In this document: positions 10,599 to 22,855 of the stretch, one piece after another | How the letters are laid out: the number at the start of each line of letters is the position of its first letter | How positions within the stretch are numbered: position 1 is the first letter of the stretch | Origin: Anisus vortex | Taxonomy: Eukaryota; Mollusca; Gastropoda; Planorbidae | Length of the DNA: 64,000 nucleotides | Assembly: GCA_949126835.1 (NCBI GenBank) | Contig: OX421502.1 | Span: 37,977,282-38,041,281 of the forward strand | Direction: 5' to 3' | Position numbers and translations under genes: made by a program | The notes under the pieces: generated by a model | Databases searched by the model: none | What the model saw: only the letters and a program-made list of their open reading frames with translations | What the model was told of the DNA's origin: nothing

Positions 10599-10779
10599 GT
10601 GAGAACTTAATTTTTTTAAAAATACTAATTAAAAAAATATCTTTTCGTTTTATGAGCTAGAGATCTCAATAGTTTAGATTTTTTTTTGCCTGACCAATTT
10701 CTAGCCGGTTACTAAGTGTTTCGTCACTCACTTCACTTCACTGAATTCAGTCTGAATCAAACTAGTCACTATAATAAAT

Positions 10780-10880
10780 AATAATAATAATAATGAAGCT
10801 TATATAGCGCATATCCCGCAATCAGTTCTATGCGCTTAACAATTACAGACGATGATAACAATAACAGACAAATATTTAAA
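10780..10880 (-). mobile_element. LINE 3'-end fragment
   Basis: (ATA)n followed by 'tatagcgcatatccc' and 'cagttctatgcgc', the inverse of the LINE tail at 8.70-8.75 kb. Confidence 0.55.
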
Positions 10881-11489
10881 AATGTGAGTGGGCTAGGGCT
10901 AGGAGTCAAAACAGGTGCGTCTTGAGTCCGGTCTATGAGTAGTAGTAGTATGAGTCTAAGTCTATGAGTATGATCTATCACTAGGACTCAGACTAGATAT
11001 AATCTAAATAGACTACTCGACTACTCTAGGCTAGGCTAAAGATTACTAGATCTAGGACTAGTCAGACTCATTGACTCATTGAGTATGAGTATGAATGATT
11101 GAGACCCAGACAATTCAGACAGTCTTAGACATAAGTGGGCCATAAGCTCATAGGCCTAGGCTATAAGTAGCCACTATAGCTTTAAAAAAAACCCAATGAA
11201 ACAACAAATGAATGTGACAAATGTCATTTGAAATGACTGACAAAATAAAGAAAATAATAAAAAAAATTTAATAATATAATATATTAATATATGACAGATT
11301 TTAATTATATGTACACATTGCAATTTTTTTACTAGACAAGCTAATTTTTTAATGTGCCTCTGCCTATAGAATGTTTTTAGTAGGCTATATATTGATGGAA
11401 TGATAATTTAAACTTATATTATACTTATTCATTACAAACCGCTCTTTATCACACTCAAAAAAGTACAATGACAAAATTAAGAATTTTAA

Positions 11490-12125
11490 CTCTAGCATAG
11501 AATCTGTCCTGCTGTATGGCTCAGAAAGTTGGCAATTAATAAGGGGGACTGGAACAAACTACAAACTTTTGAGAATGGCTGCCTATATGAAGCATATTAT
11601 AGAGTAAAATATCTCATTGGACCAATGTGATCCATGGGGCAGGTGAAGCAGTGTTTACCAGTCTCTGTGGCCACACCATACTTGGGCATTGTAACCAAAG
11701 TCAGGGACACCCACCAGGCCTGAAAAAAAATATTCTAGCCTACACCAGGATGGAACCCACGACCTACAGTATGGCAGCCAAACACGCTGCAGCTCATCCA
11801 CCAATCCCCTCCATTGAAGCATAGGACTGTAACAAACCCATACATAAATGGTATGAAAAAAATTACAAACACAAACGTTTGAGAAAGGACAGCACAAATT
11901 CCACCAGAGCAAGAAAACCCAAAAAGAAGATGTAGCTAGATATAGGCTACACATTGAGTAAACCGACTACAAATTTTACTGGACAAGCGCTTGCATGGAA
12001 CCTACAGAGTGCTAGACCAATAGGTAGACTCAGGAACACCTTGTGGAGTGAAGTAGACAAGGACGTGCTGCTGACCAGGAAGAGCTGGAAAGAGCTGGAG
12101 AGTTGCAATGCACACTAAAAGTGAC
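11490..12125 (+). pseudogene. RTE-like LINE remnant split by a SINE
   Basis: Upstream of the SINE the plus strand reads SVLLYGSESWQLI, a common RTE-type segment. Downstream it reads GRLRNTLWSEVDKDVL then SWKELES, the usual ORF end. A family A SINE (about 11630-11823) sits inside, so the SINE is younger. Confidence 0.65.
11630..11823 (-). mobile_element. SINE family A (copy 2)
   Basis: Contains 'gcaggtgaagcagtgtttac', 'tctgtggccacaccatac' and the degenerate B-box end. It is nested in a LINE remnant. Confidence 0.7.
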
Positions 12126-12213
12126 CATCAACATCATGATTTTAAGTTATAGCTAAAAGCATATGTTGCATAACTCTACATATCCCAATTATTATTTTTT
12201 TTGCTACCCTGTT

Positions 12214-12298
12214 ATTTTAACCCTTCCACTACCGACCTACTTCTATCTATGCTGCCTTCAGTTCCGCTATATACGCGCCCGGGACTGTAAGGGTTAAT
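12214..12298 (+). mobile_element. Short MITE with TTAACCCTT ends (copy 1)
   Basis: About 85 bp, beginning 'ttaacccttcc' and ending 'ctgtaagggttaa'. It is repeated in inverse orientation at 43905-43986 with almost the same interior ('ctacttctatctatgctgcc'). Confidence 0.65.
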
Positions 12299-12633
12299 AC
12301 TTCTACTCTATGTTCCACTAACTTGATATCACAGATACTAACCTATAGACTCTATGTAAGAAATAACATATAAATCTTCTCACAATTTTAAACACTACTG
12401 ACATCACTACTCATAGGATTTAGTGATAATGGGTTCAAAGATCACAAAATGTACACTTAGGAGCAAACAATAGTGTTTCTATCTATAGGTCCATTACTAT
12501 AATGAGATTTATATTATTATTATTCTTTTAGCAGCCTGGTCATTTTGCTTTTGTAATGCCAATTTTAGGTTTAAAATATATTTTCTTTTTGCTTTCAATG
12601 AATGAGTAGGCCTTGTGAACCATTGACACAAAC

Positions 12634-15600
12634 ATGGCACCATCTTCAAAAACCGGAGCTGGCGTCCTCTTTCAGTACACGAACTGTCGCATTTTGAGAA
12701 ATGGAAAGATCATTCGAGAAGATCTGTGGGTGAGAAATGGCAAAATTATGAACCCTGAAATACTTTTTTATGTGGAAAAAGTCAGTGCAGACAAAAAGAT
12801 AGACTGCAGAAATTCAATTATAGCTCCAGGATTTATAGACGTTCAGATAAATGGTAATTATTGTTGTGAACTCATTCATCAGTATTGTTGATATTTTAAA
12901 AAGGGATCACTGAGTTATGTGCAATGATTTTGATCATTTTAAAAGCTGCCCTTCATAAAAGTTTATAAAAGCTATTCACCTCAATAAGGCAAATGTACCA
13001 TTTTTTATAAAGAACATTAAATTCTGGGAAATTTTAAACTACAATGTAAAAGAATATTCAGAAAAACATAGAGATAAAACCACTTTTCTTATTCCATTTC
13101 GAAGGACATACTTACTTCCATTTTTTCCAATTTGGCACTCAGGCATGTAATAGGTTACCTGAGCTAGTCAGAAAAAACAAAGTAACATCATTTGAAACTT
13201 ATCACAATGAATGACTATATGTATATAAATGATTAGCATACAACATTATAATCTTCTTTATAGAAGAGGCTATGGTAACGATTTGATAAGATTCTTGGTA
13301 ATTTTTATAAACTCCTACATCTTGTAAATGTTTATTGTCAATTTAATTTTCTTAAAAAAAATTAGAACTTGTTTTCAATTTTTTTTGGGTACTGGCTACC
13401 TAAACGAAGAAATTAACACCCACAATTTGTATGTGTGGATAATACTGGCAATAATGATAAAACTCATACCACAGCAAACAAGAAAAACTGATTTAAAAAT
13501 TAAACTTTTTTTTCATACTCATAGATCATTGATGATTTGCATGAATCCTTTCTTTGAGCTTTTGTTTTAAGTTGGTTTCAGATGCACCCCATTTTTTCCA
13601 TATTATCTAGCTCCTATATTGTACTCTTTCTTCCCGAGTGGCATTCGGGCATGGAATGGGTTGCGTGAACAAACCAGGAAAACCAATAACTTAACATCAT
13701 TTAGAACATTGATAAAAATGCAAGACTAGACTCGGACCACGGATGAGCTATATTGATAAGATAAGATATATTGTATGTTCAATTTCCATCCTCTCAACCT
13801 CTGCCACTGTGGGTTTCATGTTGGTGTTTGGTCTGGGGATATTCTGGTTTACCCAGTACATTAACAGACCTATAGTAAAGAACTCGTCTGACCAAATTGA
13901 TCATAGGGCTGGTGAAGTAGGTCTATTCACCAGTTTCTGTGGCCATGGCACACTAGGGGATTGTGTGGCTAGCACAATGATCAGCCACCTTTACTTTACC
14001 CCAACTAATGTCAGGTACCCAGCAGTACTGGGTAGACTCAGGGGCGCCTTCCAATCCTAGGAGAAAATTCTAGCCTTCACACATCAGCCAAATGCGCTGC
14101 TGCTCGGCCACCGTCCCCTATCAGCAGACATACATATTGCTACTATTACTTCTTATTTTTACTGACTCTGGCTGTTCTCTATAGAGCAAAAACTTATGTG
14201 AAGATACTAACAATGTTAATGAAATTAGAAGAACAAAAAAAAATTCCTTGTATCAACTATTCCTCTATTCTTTTAGGTGGATTTGGGTTTGATTTTTCTA
14301 CCAGCGCCAATGTTGAATTATCTGTAGAGAAAGTGGCTCTTGGTATTCTTGCACATGGAGTGACATCATTTTGTCCAACGATCATCACATCATCCCCAAG
14401 TTTTTACCACAAGGTTAGTAAAATCAATGTGTATCAATTCTTGTTAAGGTAAAAGTAAAGTGGACCAAACTAATCTATAGCAGTGTTCATTTTACAGTGG
14501 CCACAGCAGAGTGGGGGATTGTGTGGACAGGTTAAGGCCCAGTCATCTTTACATTGCCACAATTAATCTCAGGTCAGAGCTGGGTAAACTCAAGGGCACC
14601 CTCCAGACCTGTGGAAAAACCCTAGCCTTCACCAGGGTTTGAATCTAAAACATTTGGTCTGGCAAACAAAAGCTCTGACACTCTGTCCCTCCACCATCCA
14701 TTGTAGATAGTTCAGTTTTAATTTTTAAGTTTGGGGATGCATTTGCTAATAAAATAAATTGATATTATTCAATTACCATTTTCTCCACCTATGATTGTTA
14801 TTTTACATTGACATTTACTTCATTTAGCACAAATTTCAACCTTGCTGTCAATATTATATAAAAAAAAAGGGCCTTTACAAAGTTGATCAATTAGTAGAAA
14901 TGGTTTATGGAATTCAAAGGCACGGTAGCTGAGGGGCAGTGCGTTCGGCTCTGGGGTCCTGCATTCGAATCATGGTTAAGGCTAGGATTAATCCTGGGAT
15001 TAGAAGGTGTCTCTGAGTATACCCAGCTCTTATGGGTACCTGACCTTAGTTGAGGTAAAGTAAAGGTGGCTGTGCATAGTGATGGCAACACGATCACCTA
15101 GTAATCCGGGGCCACAGAAACTGGTGAAGGCTGCTTCACCGGCCCTATGAATCAATTTGGTCCCACGGAAAACTTTACGTTACTTCTCTGGAATTCATTG
15201 CTCTGTTTGATGATGTTTAAAGAAAAATCAATCTGATCTAATCCCTGCATGACCAAAACAGTCCTGGTATGGCATTTACTGGTCAAATGATATCCAACTC
15301 ACTGATCTTGCTTATATAGATGACGTAATGTTAATTGCTAAAAGACAACCAAAACTACAAGATGCGACACTAAATTCTGAAAAATTCAGCTTTGTATAAA
15401 AAAAATATTTTAATCTTAAGCTTCTGCAGAACCACATAACTACATATTATACCTATTGAAGAAATACATGATTTCACTCGTTCAAGCACTACAGTAGCAA
15501 ATTATGGAGATGTGGTTTTGGGTGTTCAGACACTAATTTGACTGGCCGCTGTGAGCGTCCTAAAAATAAGGAAAGCCAGGATCATGGAAACAATAAAATT

Positions 15601-18600
15601 TTGTCACTAAACTACACCTGTACTAAAGCTGTGTACTCCAAATTGCTTATTATGTCAGCAAAATATGGAGGGCGAAAACTTAAATTCTTTCCTTTAAAAG
15701 TGCAGTTTGAAAATTATGTGTATAAGTTGCTCTGGTGTCATAAAAAATGAAGTAGTGCTTAAACAGTATGACCTATTGACATTTGGCAGACGTGATTAAA
15801 AATACATCAGGGTGAGGCAGATATAATAAAGAAAAGAACTGCAAGGTTCATTACTAGGGAATATTGACAATTGTACCAACAATAGTTAAATCACTAAACC
15901 TTAAAACACTAGAGGACAGAAGGGGGGAAGAGCACAGTAGTATATTTTCAATAAGATATAGATCAATAAGATATTTTCATTTTGAAAACAGGCAAAAAAA
16001 ACATCCTAATGGAAGCATGTTTTGTTTCAGGTTCTTCCATGCATCAAGAAATGTGATGGCAGTGCAAAGGGAGCAGGTGTACTAGGTATTAGTTCAGAAT
16101 TGAAATCTGTTTAGCAGACAACAAAAACATACATTTATTCATACATTTTTCTTTTCTAATAGATTAATGCACCATATTAATATGGGGCACAGTGTCCGAG
16201 CAGCAGAGCGTTCTACTGGTGATTCGAAGGTTCTGGGTTTGAATCCTGGTGCAGGCTAGGTTGTTTTTCCCGGGACTTGAGGGTGCCCCTTGGTCCACCC
16301 AACTCTGTTGACACTAGTTGGGGTAAAGTAAAGGCGGCTGGGCATTGTGCTGGCCACACATCCCCTGAATGCAGTGGCCACAGAAACTGGTGAACGCTGC
16401 TTCACCAGCCCGATGATCAGTTTTATCCGAAGGGTACTTTACTTTACAAGATTAATAAGAGATTTTACAATTTAATCATTTATATTTGATTATATTTTTA
16501 AAATTAATCACAGCATTTCAATAATCCTGTTATTTATGGCATTTGAATGTCTTTGCAATGCTCTTAGTAGGCTACAGACTGGTGTAAACTAAATTGATTA
16601 AAGTTTTTTTATTTTTGAAGGGTTACATCTGGAGGGCCCCTTCATTAGCCTGGAGAGAAACGGAGCCCACCCCAAGCAATTCATCAGGGACTTTGACAAT
16701 GGTTTTTCTGACGTCAGTGACACTTATGGGGATCTTTCCAATGTTGCTTTAATTACTCTTGCACCAGAAAAAAGAAACTCATTGCAGGTTATTGAAGAGT
16801 TATGTAAACTGAACATTGTAGTTTCTGTAGGTGAGTTCACATAAAACTATTTATATTTATATATATATATGTATGTATATATATATATAAAATTAAATTA
16901 TATTCAACAAAAAATAATTTGCTTGAATTTAATCTATTTATAAGTCCTAATTCAAATTTAAATTATAATAATATTAATTGATTTGATAAAACAGTATTTA
17001 AAATCTGTAAAATGACAAAATGTAAAAAATTAAGAATTTTTTAATTTTTATTATAAACAAAATGCAATTTCAAAAAGCACTACAAACAGCTTAGGCCTAC
17101 ATTTTTGAAGAAATTTAAATACATATAAAATTATGGTTTTAAGCTTGCATATTTATGATTAAAATTGTATAATCTTTATATAAGAATGATTTATCTGTCC
17201 AGGTCACTCTAGCGCAAATCTAATAGAAGGAGAAGAGGCTGTGAGGTCAGGTGCCAAGTTTATTACTCATCTTTTCAATGCCATGCTTCCGGTGAGTTTA
17301 TTTAATGATGTAGTATTTCATTTTTCATAGTCATCAAATTATATTACTCATTATTGTATAGCATACACAATTTTTGAATACTCTGTAATTTCAGATTTGA
17401 GTTTTAAAAAAAAAAGATTACTTTAAACAGAACAAAATTTGAAACGAATAAGTTTCAAGAAAAACCTTTTCATTATACCAAAGACAATCACTTTCTTTTA
17501 CTTTCCAATGAATTTGTAGATTTTCAGGCAAAATGTTTAACAAAATTTATGCAAAGACATAATCAAGAATAAATAAATTCTTTGTTTTATAGCCTACTTT
17601 TAATTTTATGATTTTCTACTGTTTTTATAAATTATACATAAATATTAAGAATGGGAGATATTTTAAACACCAAAAAAGGAATTTAACCTCGGTAAATCTC
17701 TGTCTAAGCTAATCACATTCAGAATAGGCTTTTTTTTATTATCAGGCTACCTTATACAATAATATATCAAAGTCACAGTTGGGTTTTTTACAGATTTTTC
17801 TTGAGTGCATTTTATGTCATTAATTACTTTTAATAAACAAATATGATAATAATAATGGCTTGTATATAATAATATTTTAGTAAATTATTATAGGTTTTTA
17901 ACTTACATTAATATAGGTTTTTAACTTAAATTAATATAGGTTTTTAACTTAAATTAATATAGGTTTTTAACTTAAATTAATATAGGTTTTTAACTTAAAT
18001 TAATATAGGTTTTTAACTTAAATTAATATAGGTTTTTAACTTAAATTAATATAGGTTTTTAACTTACATTAATATAGGTTTTTAACTTACATTAATATAG
18101 GTTTTTAACTTAAATTAATATAGGTTGTTTCACAATGCTCATAGAATATAAATGTATAATTGTATCCACCAACAGTTTCACCATCGTGATCCTCATCTTG
18201 TTTTATCCACCAACAGTTTCACCATCGTGATCCTCATCTTGTTGGTTTATTAACTAGTGAAAAGCTTCCAAAGAATCGGCAAGTTTTTTATGGCATTATT
18301 GCAGATGGCATTCACACACATCCTGCAGCTCTACGTATTGCCCACAGAGTACACCCTAAAGGTAGATTATCTATAAGTCATTTCTTGTCTTGTTTCATAT
18401 ATTTGCTGTTGGAAGTTTTTAACTCTGCATCCATCTAATGCATTTGTTATATATTACTCTATACCTTTAGTGAAGGAAAATGCTTCAAACAGGCATACAT
18501 GCTGCTGAAAATGCATATACAATTTATTATAAATGAATGCAATTTGCTAAAATATTATTATATACAAATTACTCAATTGAAATCATACAATATCATAAAA

Positions 18601-21600
18601 ATCCTATAATTATTTTAGGACTAAGCTTTATTTCTGCTTTTAGTTCCTTGTAGTGCTTTTACAAAATTTTTTTTTCTAGCCCTTAGGAACACATTGATTT
18701 AACCTCCGTAACTTTGTGATTCAACTTTTAATAGTTAAGTTCTTCAGTATGCTTACACTATTGTTCTATCATTTCTACTAAATATAGGCCTACTATGTTC
18801 TGATATAGAAATCTTTGAATGATTGTAGGGACTGTGCTTGTTACTGATGCCATTCAGGCCATGGGACTCCCAGATGGAAGTTATCCATTCGGTGAACAAA
18901 CTGTTGTTAAGAGCGGCAAATATTCTTACATTAAGGATACGAAAACTTTAGCTGGGAGGTAAACATTTTATTATAAATACAAAAACATTAGCAGGGAGGT
19001 AAACATTTTATTATAAATACAAAAACATTAGCTGTGAGGTAAACATTTTATTATAAATACAAAAACATTAGCTGTGAGGTAAACATTTTATTATAAATAC
19101 AAAAACATTGGTTAAAAGCTAAACATTTAGTTGATAAGTTGCTGATTCTTAATTGAAATGGAAAATATTTATTTGTAGATGCTAAAAGTTAATCAGAATG
19201 GTAATACTGTACGGGTAAAAAAAAAAAGAATTGTATATTATATGGATAAGGTTTTACAAAGGTTGAATGATGTGTTGGGTTAACTCAATAGGGTGTTGAA
19301 TAATTATGTTGCTTTCTGCCAATTGTGTGAATTTTTTGTTTTTCTTCTCAATGATAAAATTATGTCAGGGCATTTATATTATTTTACTAATATTGTAGGT
19401 ATTTCAACTTGGTCACTAAAGTGCTAGGAACCAAAGAGAAAGATATGATTGACTTCATAGTCAATTTCTTGCCAACTTAAAATTATTTCCTTTTAAAATG
19501 TTGTCTCCATGATAAAATGAATGTCCAGGTGTTAAAACATGATTTGAATTTTGAATGTCTCCACTGTTTTTTTTTTTTTTTTCAGTGTGGCCACTCTGGA
19601 TACTTGTGTGAGGCTGTTTGCTAAACAAACAGGTGAGTTACTTAAAGTATTTGTAGGCTGCGTCCCGGAGAGGCAGCAAGCGCTGTCCCTAATTAAGTTT
19701 TTTTTAGTAAAAAAAAATGTTGAACTTTATTAAAAGCTTATAAAAAAGCATTTCGTTGATTATTATTATCTTATCCTTGGACAAATCATCTTTCGCTTAT
19801 GCTAACCAACGCCCTTCTGTGTGCAGTAGCCATCGCTTGTAGATGTAGTCCTCGTCAATGAACAATATTTATTTTGCCACATAGTACAAAAAATAAGTAC
19901 TATAAAGGCAATAAAGTGATATCCGAAGACATAGCTAGAAAATTATAAAATTGGCAAACATTAAGAAATTAAATCCAGACAATAATAGTAATACAGATAT
20001 TAATAATAATAATTAATTAATTTAAGGTATCAATGCAAAGCTGTCTAAAAAAATCATTGAATGCATTACTTATTTGTGAACTGCTGTAATATTGTAGTGA
20101 GCAATACAGAGAATCACCAAGACTTTTAGTAACTAAATATTGTCACACAATAGACAGCCAATACATCTGGAACAGACTACTTTTTTAAAAACTACAACAT
20201 CAATCCACGATACGCCCTACCATCGCCGCTTGAGGAATTTCTTTTACACTAAAAAGTTATCTAGTACAATTATTCTAATAGATTATTATATTTATTTATG
20301 TTTTGAAATGGGCAATTCTCTTTTTTTTTACTCAGATAAACGTTAGCTAGAAGTAAAGCTTATTGTCTGGTAGCGTAAACTCATCCAGTTATAAAGGAAA
20401 TTTTGATATCTTAAGGAAATCTCACATTGTTCTCTAAATCAGGAATCGGCAACCAAAGGCATGCATTCCAAACTTGGCCCGCAGTGCGAGTTTCAATAGC
20501 ACGCGAGAGACCTCCAATGGGTGTTTTTTTTTTATTAATAAAAACAACAACATTTTCCCGTTCGGATTGAGGAGCCGATGTTTCCGACACATTTCAGTTG
20601 ATCTTGCATTTACAAGGACCACTGGAATGGATTTGCATTGTTTCAATGTCTCCAGTTTCTGGAGATCTTGCCGAGAAATCAATTTCACAACATTTAACTA
20701 TATGTACATCCCTAAGTTAAAGAATATATTAAGATAGATAGTTGGGCTTTTTCACAAGTACATCATACCACTCAAAGCGGAGTTTTCTAATCAAAGGCAA
20801 GACTTTCAAATTGATGGACTCATTTTTTTCATACCACACCAAGCCTTACTGGTTTGATATTACTACAACCGTCTTAGATTTAAATCTTATTTTAAAGCGG
20901 AGCAAGTTGAATTTTAAACCTTTTAAAAATGGGCATCCAAATGTGCCCATTTGCGGAAAAAATCTGGAAGGAAGCTGCTAAGGAAAGTCATCTGCTATTC
21001 TCAACTGCTAGGCATTTAATCTTTTACTTTTAGCGTTTGGTTCAACTTACAACTGTGAATAGATTTTATTGCACATCAGAGCTGTTTTAAGCATATAAAG
21101 AAGTCTATACACTTGACAGCTAATTAATTCATACAGACTAATTACATTTTTAAAAGTTTTTATGCTCATTTCTTTAATTAAACATAAATTTAATTAATTC
21201 TAAAACAAATTTATTTGTAGGCTATTATTAATTTAGAAATATAAGAAACTTATTTAAAAGCACTATATTATGTCATTTCTGTAATTATTAATGTTTAAAA
21301 TATTAACTCCTTAAATGGACAAACAATTAATGCAGGAAATAGTTTTTTACAACTGTTAAACCTAAACTTTTAAAATCCTTTTTCTTCACATTATTTTGGA
21401 GACCCCGTCAGGACCGTTGAAAACGTCCACAATTTAACTACATATACAATTTTAAATCATCCTCTAATAATTAAATCTTGTTTTGAATACCATAATGTTG
21501 AATTTATTATAAAGAGATAATAGCCTAATTAGTCAGTAATATTTGGTATATTACAAAACAGACCTTGTTTGGCAATGGGCATCACTATTGAATTAAATGT

Positions 21601-22855
21601 GGAAACATTTTTTAATTAAAGGGAGATTAACCAGTTTTATTTGAGCTAATATTACAATTTATACATTTAAAATGATCAAATTGTAAAAAGTATTTAAAAA
21701 TTATATAAATATTATTTGACTAAAATCTATAGACTATGTATAGTTTCAAACATTACATTAACTACCCAGTTTGTATGATTAATCAATATCTATTCCACTT
21801 AAAATTAATATGTAGAATAAATATAATGTCCATCTCAGTGAAGCTGAGATCAAAATATCATTTATATTAAAAGACAGGGATCAGTCGGCGGCAGGGATAG
21901 AACTCGCCACGGTTGACAGTCCGGTGAACCAACCACATGACCAGGAGGCCGCACACCATATTGTTTAATACTTAATACTGACCCCCTACTTCCTTGAAAA
22001 GTCATTGCGATTCCAATTTCTTATTAGTACTGTTGGGGGATATCAGATATTTAGCAGCACTTGTGTTTACATCCCATTTCATCCAAAAACTAATCGATTT
22101 AAATAGTTGAGGTGCACAAATTATATCAGGTACGTTTGTACGCCCACTTGCCCCTCACCGCCCCCGGAAACATCAGCGCCCCCCCTAAAGCCTCTCACCA
22201 CCCCCCAAGGGGGGGGGGGCGATATCGCCCCCGTTGAGAACCTATGCTCTATACTAACAGTGTCTTTCTTCAACTAAGATAGCTCTTGCTACTGTTTGGT
22301 ATTTCAATTTTTCCCCCACAAACAAATGCATTAATTCTTTACCTGCGCTGCTAGGTCTATGATAAAATGTATAAGTCCACCCTTTATCTTCCTCCACAAC
22401 CCATTCAACTTTCCTCAAACTTAAGAGTCCATTAAAACATCAAAAAATTAACTGCTGCTACAATTGTTTCCCAACATTTTTCTTTCATTCAGCAAAAAAT
22501 AATATACAGGGATGCCAGCAGGCCTAGACAAAAAAGCCTGAAAATTTTTTTCTCTTTAAAAACTAATATGCAAGCTTGAACGCCTGAAATCCGGCTTTAG
22601 CCGGAAAACTGGCATCCCTGAATATACTCAAATAAAAATACTAATGGATTTTGTTTGTCTTCCCTAAATCCATTAGGTTGTGGCCCTGAGTTAGCCCTGG
22701 AAGCTGCATCTCTACATCCTGCCCAGCTTATTGGAATTGAAGACAGAAAAGGAACGTTAAATTTTGACACAGATGCTGATTTTGTTCTCTTAGACGATGA
22801 CTTGAATGTCAAGGCCACTTACATTGCCGGCCAGTGTGTTTACACTGCACCTTAG
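12634..22855 (+). CDS. AMDHD2: N-acetylglucosamine-6-phosphate deacetylase
   Basis: Converts GlcNAc-6-phosphate to GlcN-6-phosphate plus acetate in cytosolic amino-sugar catabolism. Nine coding exons: 12634-12853, 14277-14413, 16031-16085, 16621-16830, 17203-17291, 18217-18361, 18829-18958, 19586-19632, 22677-22855. Frames join exactly to 403 aa (human 409). The amidohydrolase ligands by analogy with E. coli NagA are present: E142 in HLEGPF, H209 in GHSSA, H230 in THLFNAM, substrate H270 in DGIHTHP, catalytic D292 in VTDA. The start fits the human N-terminus ([12 protein letters not shown]) and follows an AG at 12608-12609, so a non-coding 5' exon is likely. Introns hold SINEs, LINE pieces and a hAT remnant. 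Two exons have junction-spanning tandem duplications. PPAT lies convergent downstream. Confidence 0.97.
13100..13230 (+). mobile_element. LINE 3'-tail family, degenerate copy
   Basis: In AMDHD2 intron 1. It resembles the tail copies at 13.6 and 30.6 kb (tggcactcaggcatgtaata, ...aacatcatttgaaac). Confidence 0.45.
13590..13775 (+). mobile_element. LINE 3' tail with (taaga)n end
   Basis: Reads [20 protein letters not shown] then [10 protein letters not shown], a reverse-transcriptase C-terminus, followed by 'gactcggaccacggatgagc' and 'gataagataagat'. The same tail recurs near 30.6, 37.8, 40.9, 42.6, 47.7, 48.8, 51.5 and (inverted) 56.4 kb. Confidence 0.75.
13886..14121 (-). mobile_element. SINE family A (copy 3)
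   Basis: In AMDHD2 intron 1. Carries 'ggctggtgaag', 'ctgtggccatggcacac' and 'accccaactaatgtcaggta'. Confidence 0.8.
14456..14695 (-). mobile_element. SINE family A (copy 4, degenerate)
   Basis: In AMDHD2 intron 2. Recognisable by 'cattgccacaattaatctca' and 'cttcaccagggtttgaatc'. Confidence 0.65.
14915..15172 (+). mobile_element. SINE family A (copy 5)
   Basis: Plus orientation with a tRNA-like head (ggtagctgaggggcagtgcg, B box 'cattcgaatcatgg') and body 'ttgaggtaaagtaaagg'. Confidence 0.8.
15255..16015 (+). pseudogene. Decayed LINE reverse-transcriptase pieces
   Basis: 15298-15400 reads [19 protein letters not shown], a degenerate Y/F-x-D-D reverse-transcriptase core. 15830-15960 reads [12 protein letters not shown] then [17 protein letters not shown], a LINE C-terminal segment. 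Stops and gaps separate them. Confidence 0.6.
16188..16442 (+). mobile_element. SINE family A (copy 6, best preserved)
   Basis: Head 'gtccgagcagcagagcgttc', B box 'gggtttgaatcctgg', body 'gttggggtaaagtaaagg', ending 'cgaagggtactttacttt'. Lies in AMDHD2 intron 3. Confidence 0.85.
17883..18125 (+). repeat. 23-bp tandem repeat
   Basis: About ten copies of ttaatataggtttttaactt plus AAA or ACA, in AMDHD2 intron 5 just upstream of the duplicated exon 6 acceptor. Confidence 0.9.
18163..18243 (+). repeat. 41-bp tandem duplication across the AMDHD2 exon 6 acceptor
   Basis: The intron end 'tatccaccaacag' plus the first coding bases of exon 6 occur twice; exon starts at 18176 and 18217 are 41 nt apart. 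Only 18217 keeps the frame. Use of 18176 runs into a stop soon after. Confidence 0.9.
18919..19118 (+). repeat. 40-bp tandem array copying the AMDHD2 exon 7 donor
   Basis: The exon 7 end and its donor (gggag|gtaaacattt) repeat with exact 40-bp spacing: GT at 18959, 18999, 19039 and 19079, with a decayed fifth unit. Only the first is the ancestral donor. Frame is lost with the others because 40 is not divisible by 3. Confidence 0.9.
19399..19480 (+). CDS. Possible alternative last exon of AMDHD2
   Basis: After an AG at 19397-19398 the frame set by exon 7 stays open for 27 codons ([20 protein letters not shown] onward) to a TAA. Splicing here instead of to 19586 would give 355 aa lacking the C-terminal strand region. 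The composition is coding-like but chance is not excluded. Confidence 0.3.
20440..21090 (+). pseudogene. hAT transposon remnant
   Basis: Starts with caggaatcggcaacc, a hAT-like terminal sequence. Near 21.03 kb it reads [10 protein letters not shown], like the hAT transposase dimerisation-domain segment FGSTYxCE, followed by a stop. The frame is broken throughout. Lies in AMDHD2 intron 8. Confidence 0.55.
21880..21965 (-). mobile_element. SINE family B (copy 2)
   Basis: Contains 'ggttgacagtccggtgaacc', the inverse of the tRNA-like head at 43.00 kb. Confidence 0.65.
22507..22620. mobile_element. 114-bp MITE with cagggatgccag ends
   Basis: Perfect terminal inverted repeats cagggatgccag / ctggcatccctg, flanked by AATATA on both sides. 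It sits 56 bp upstream of AMDHD2 exon 9. Confidence 0.8.
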
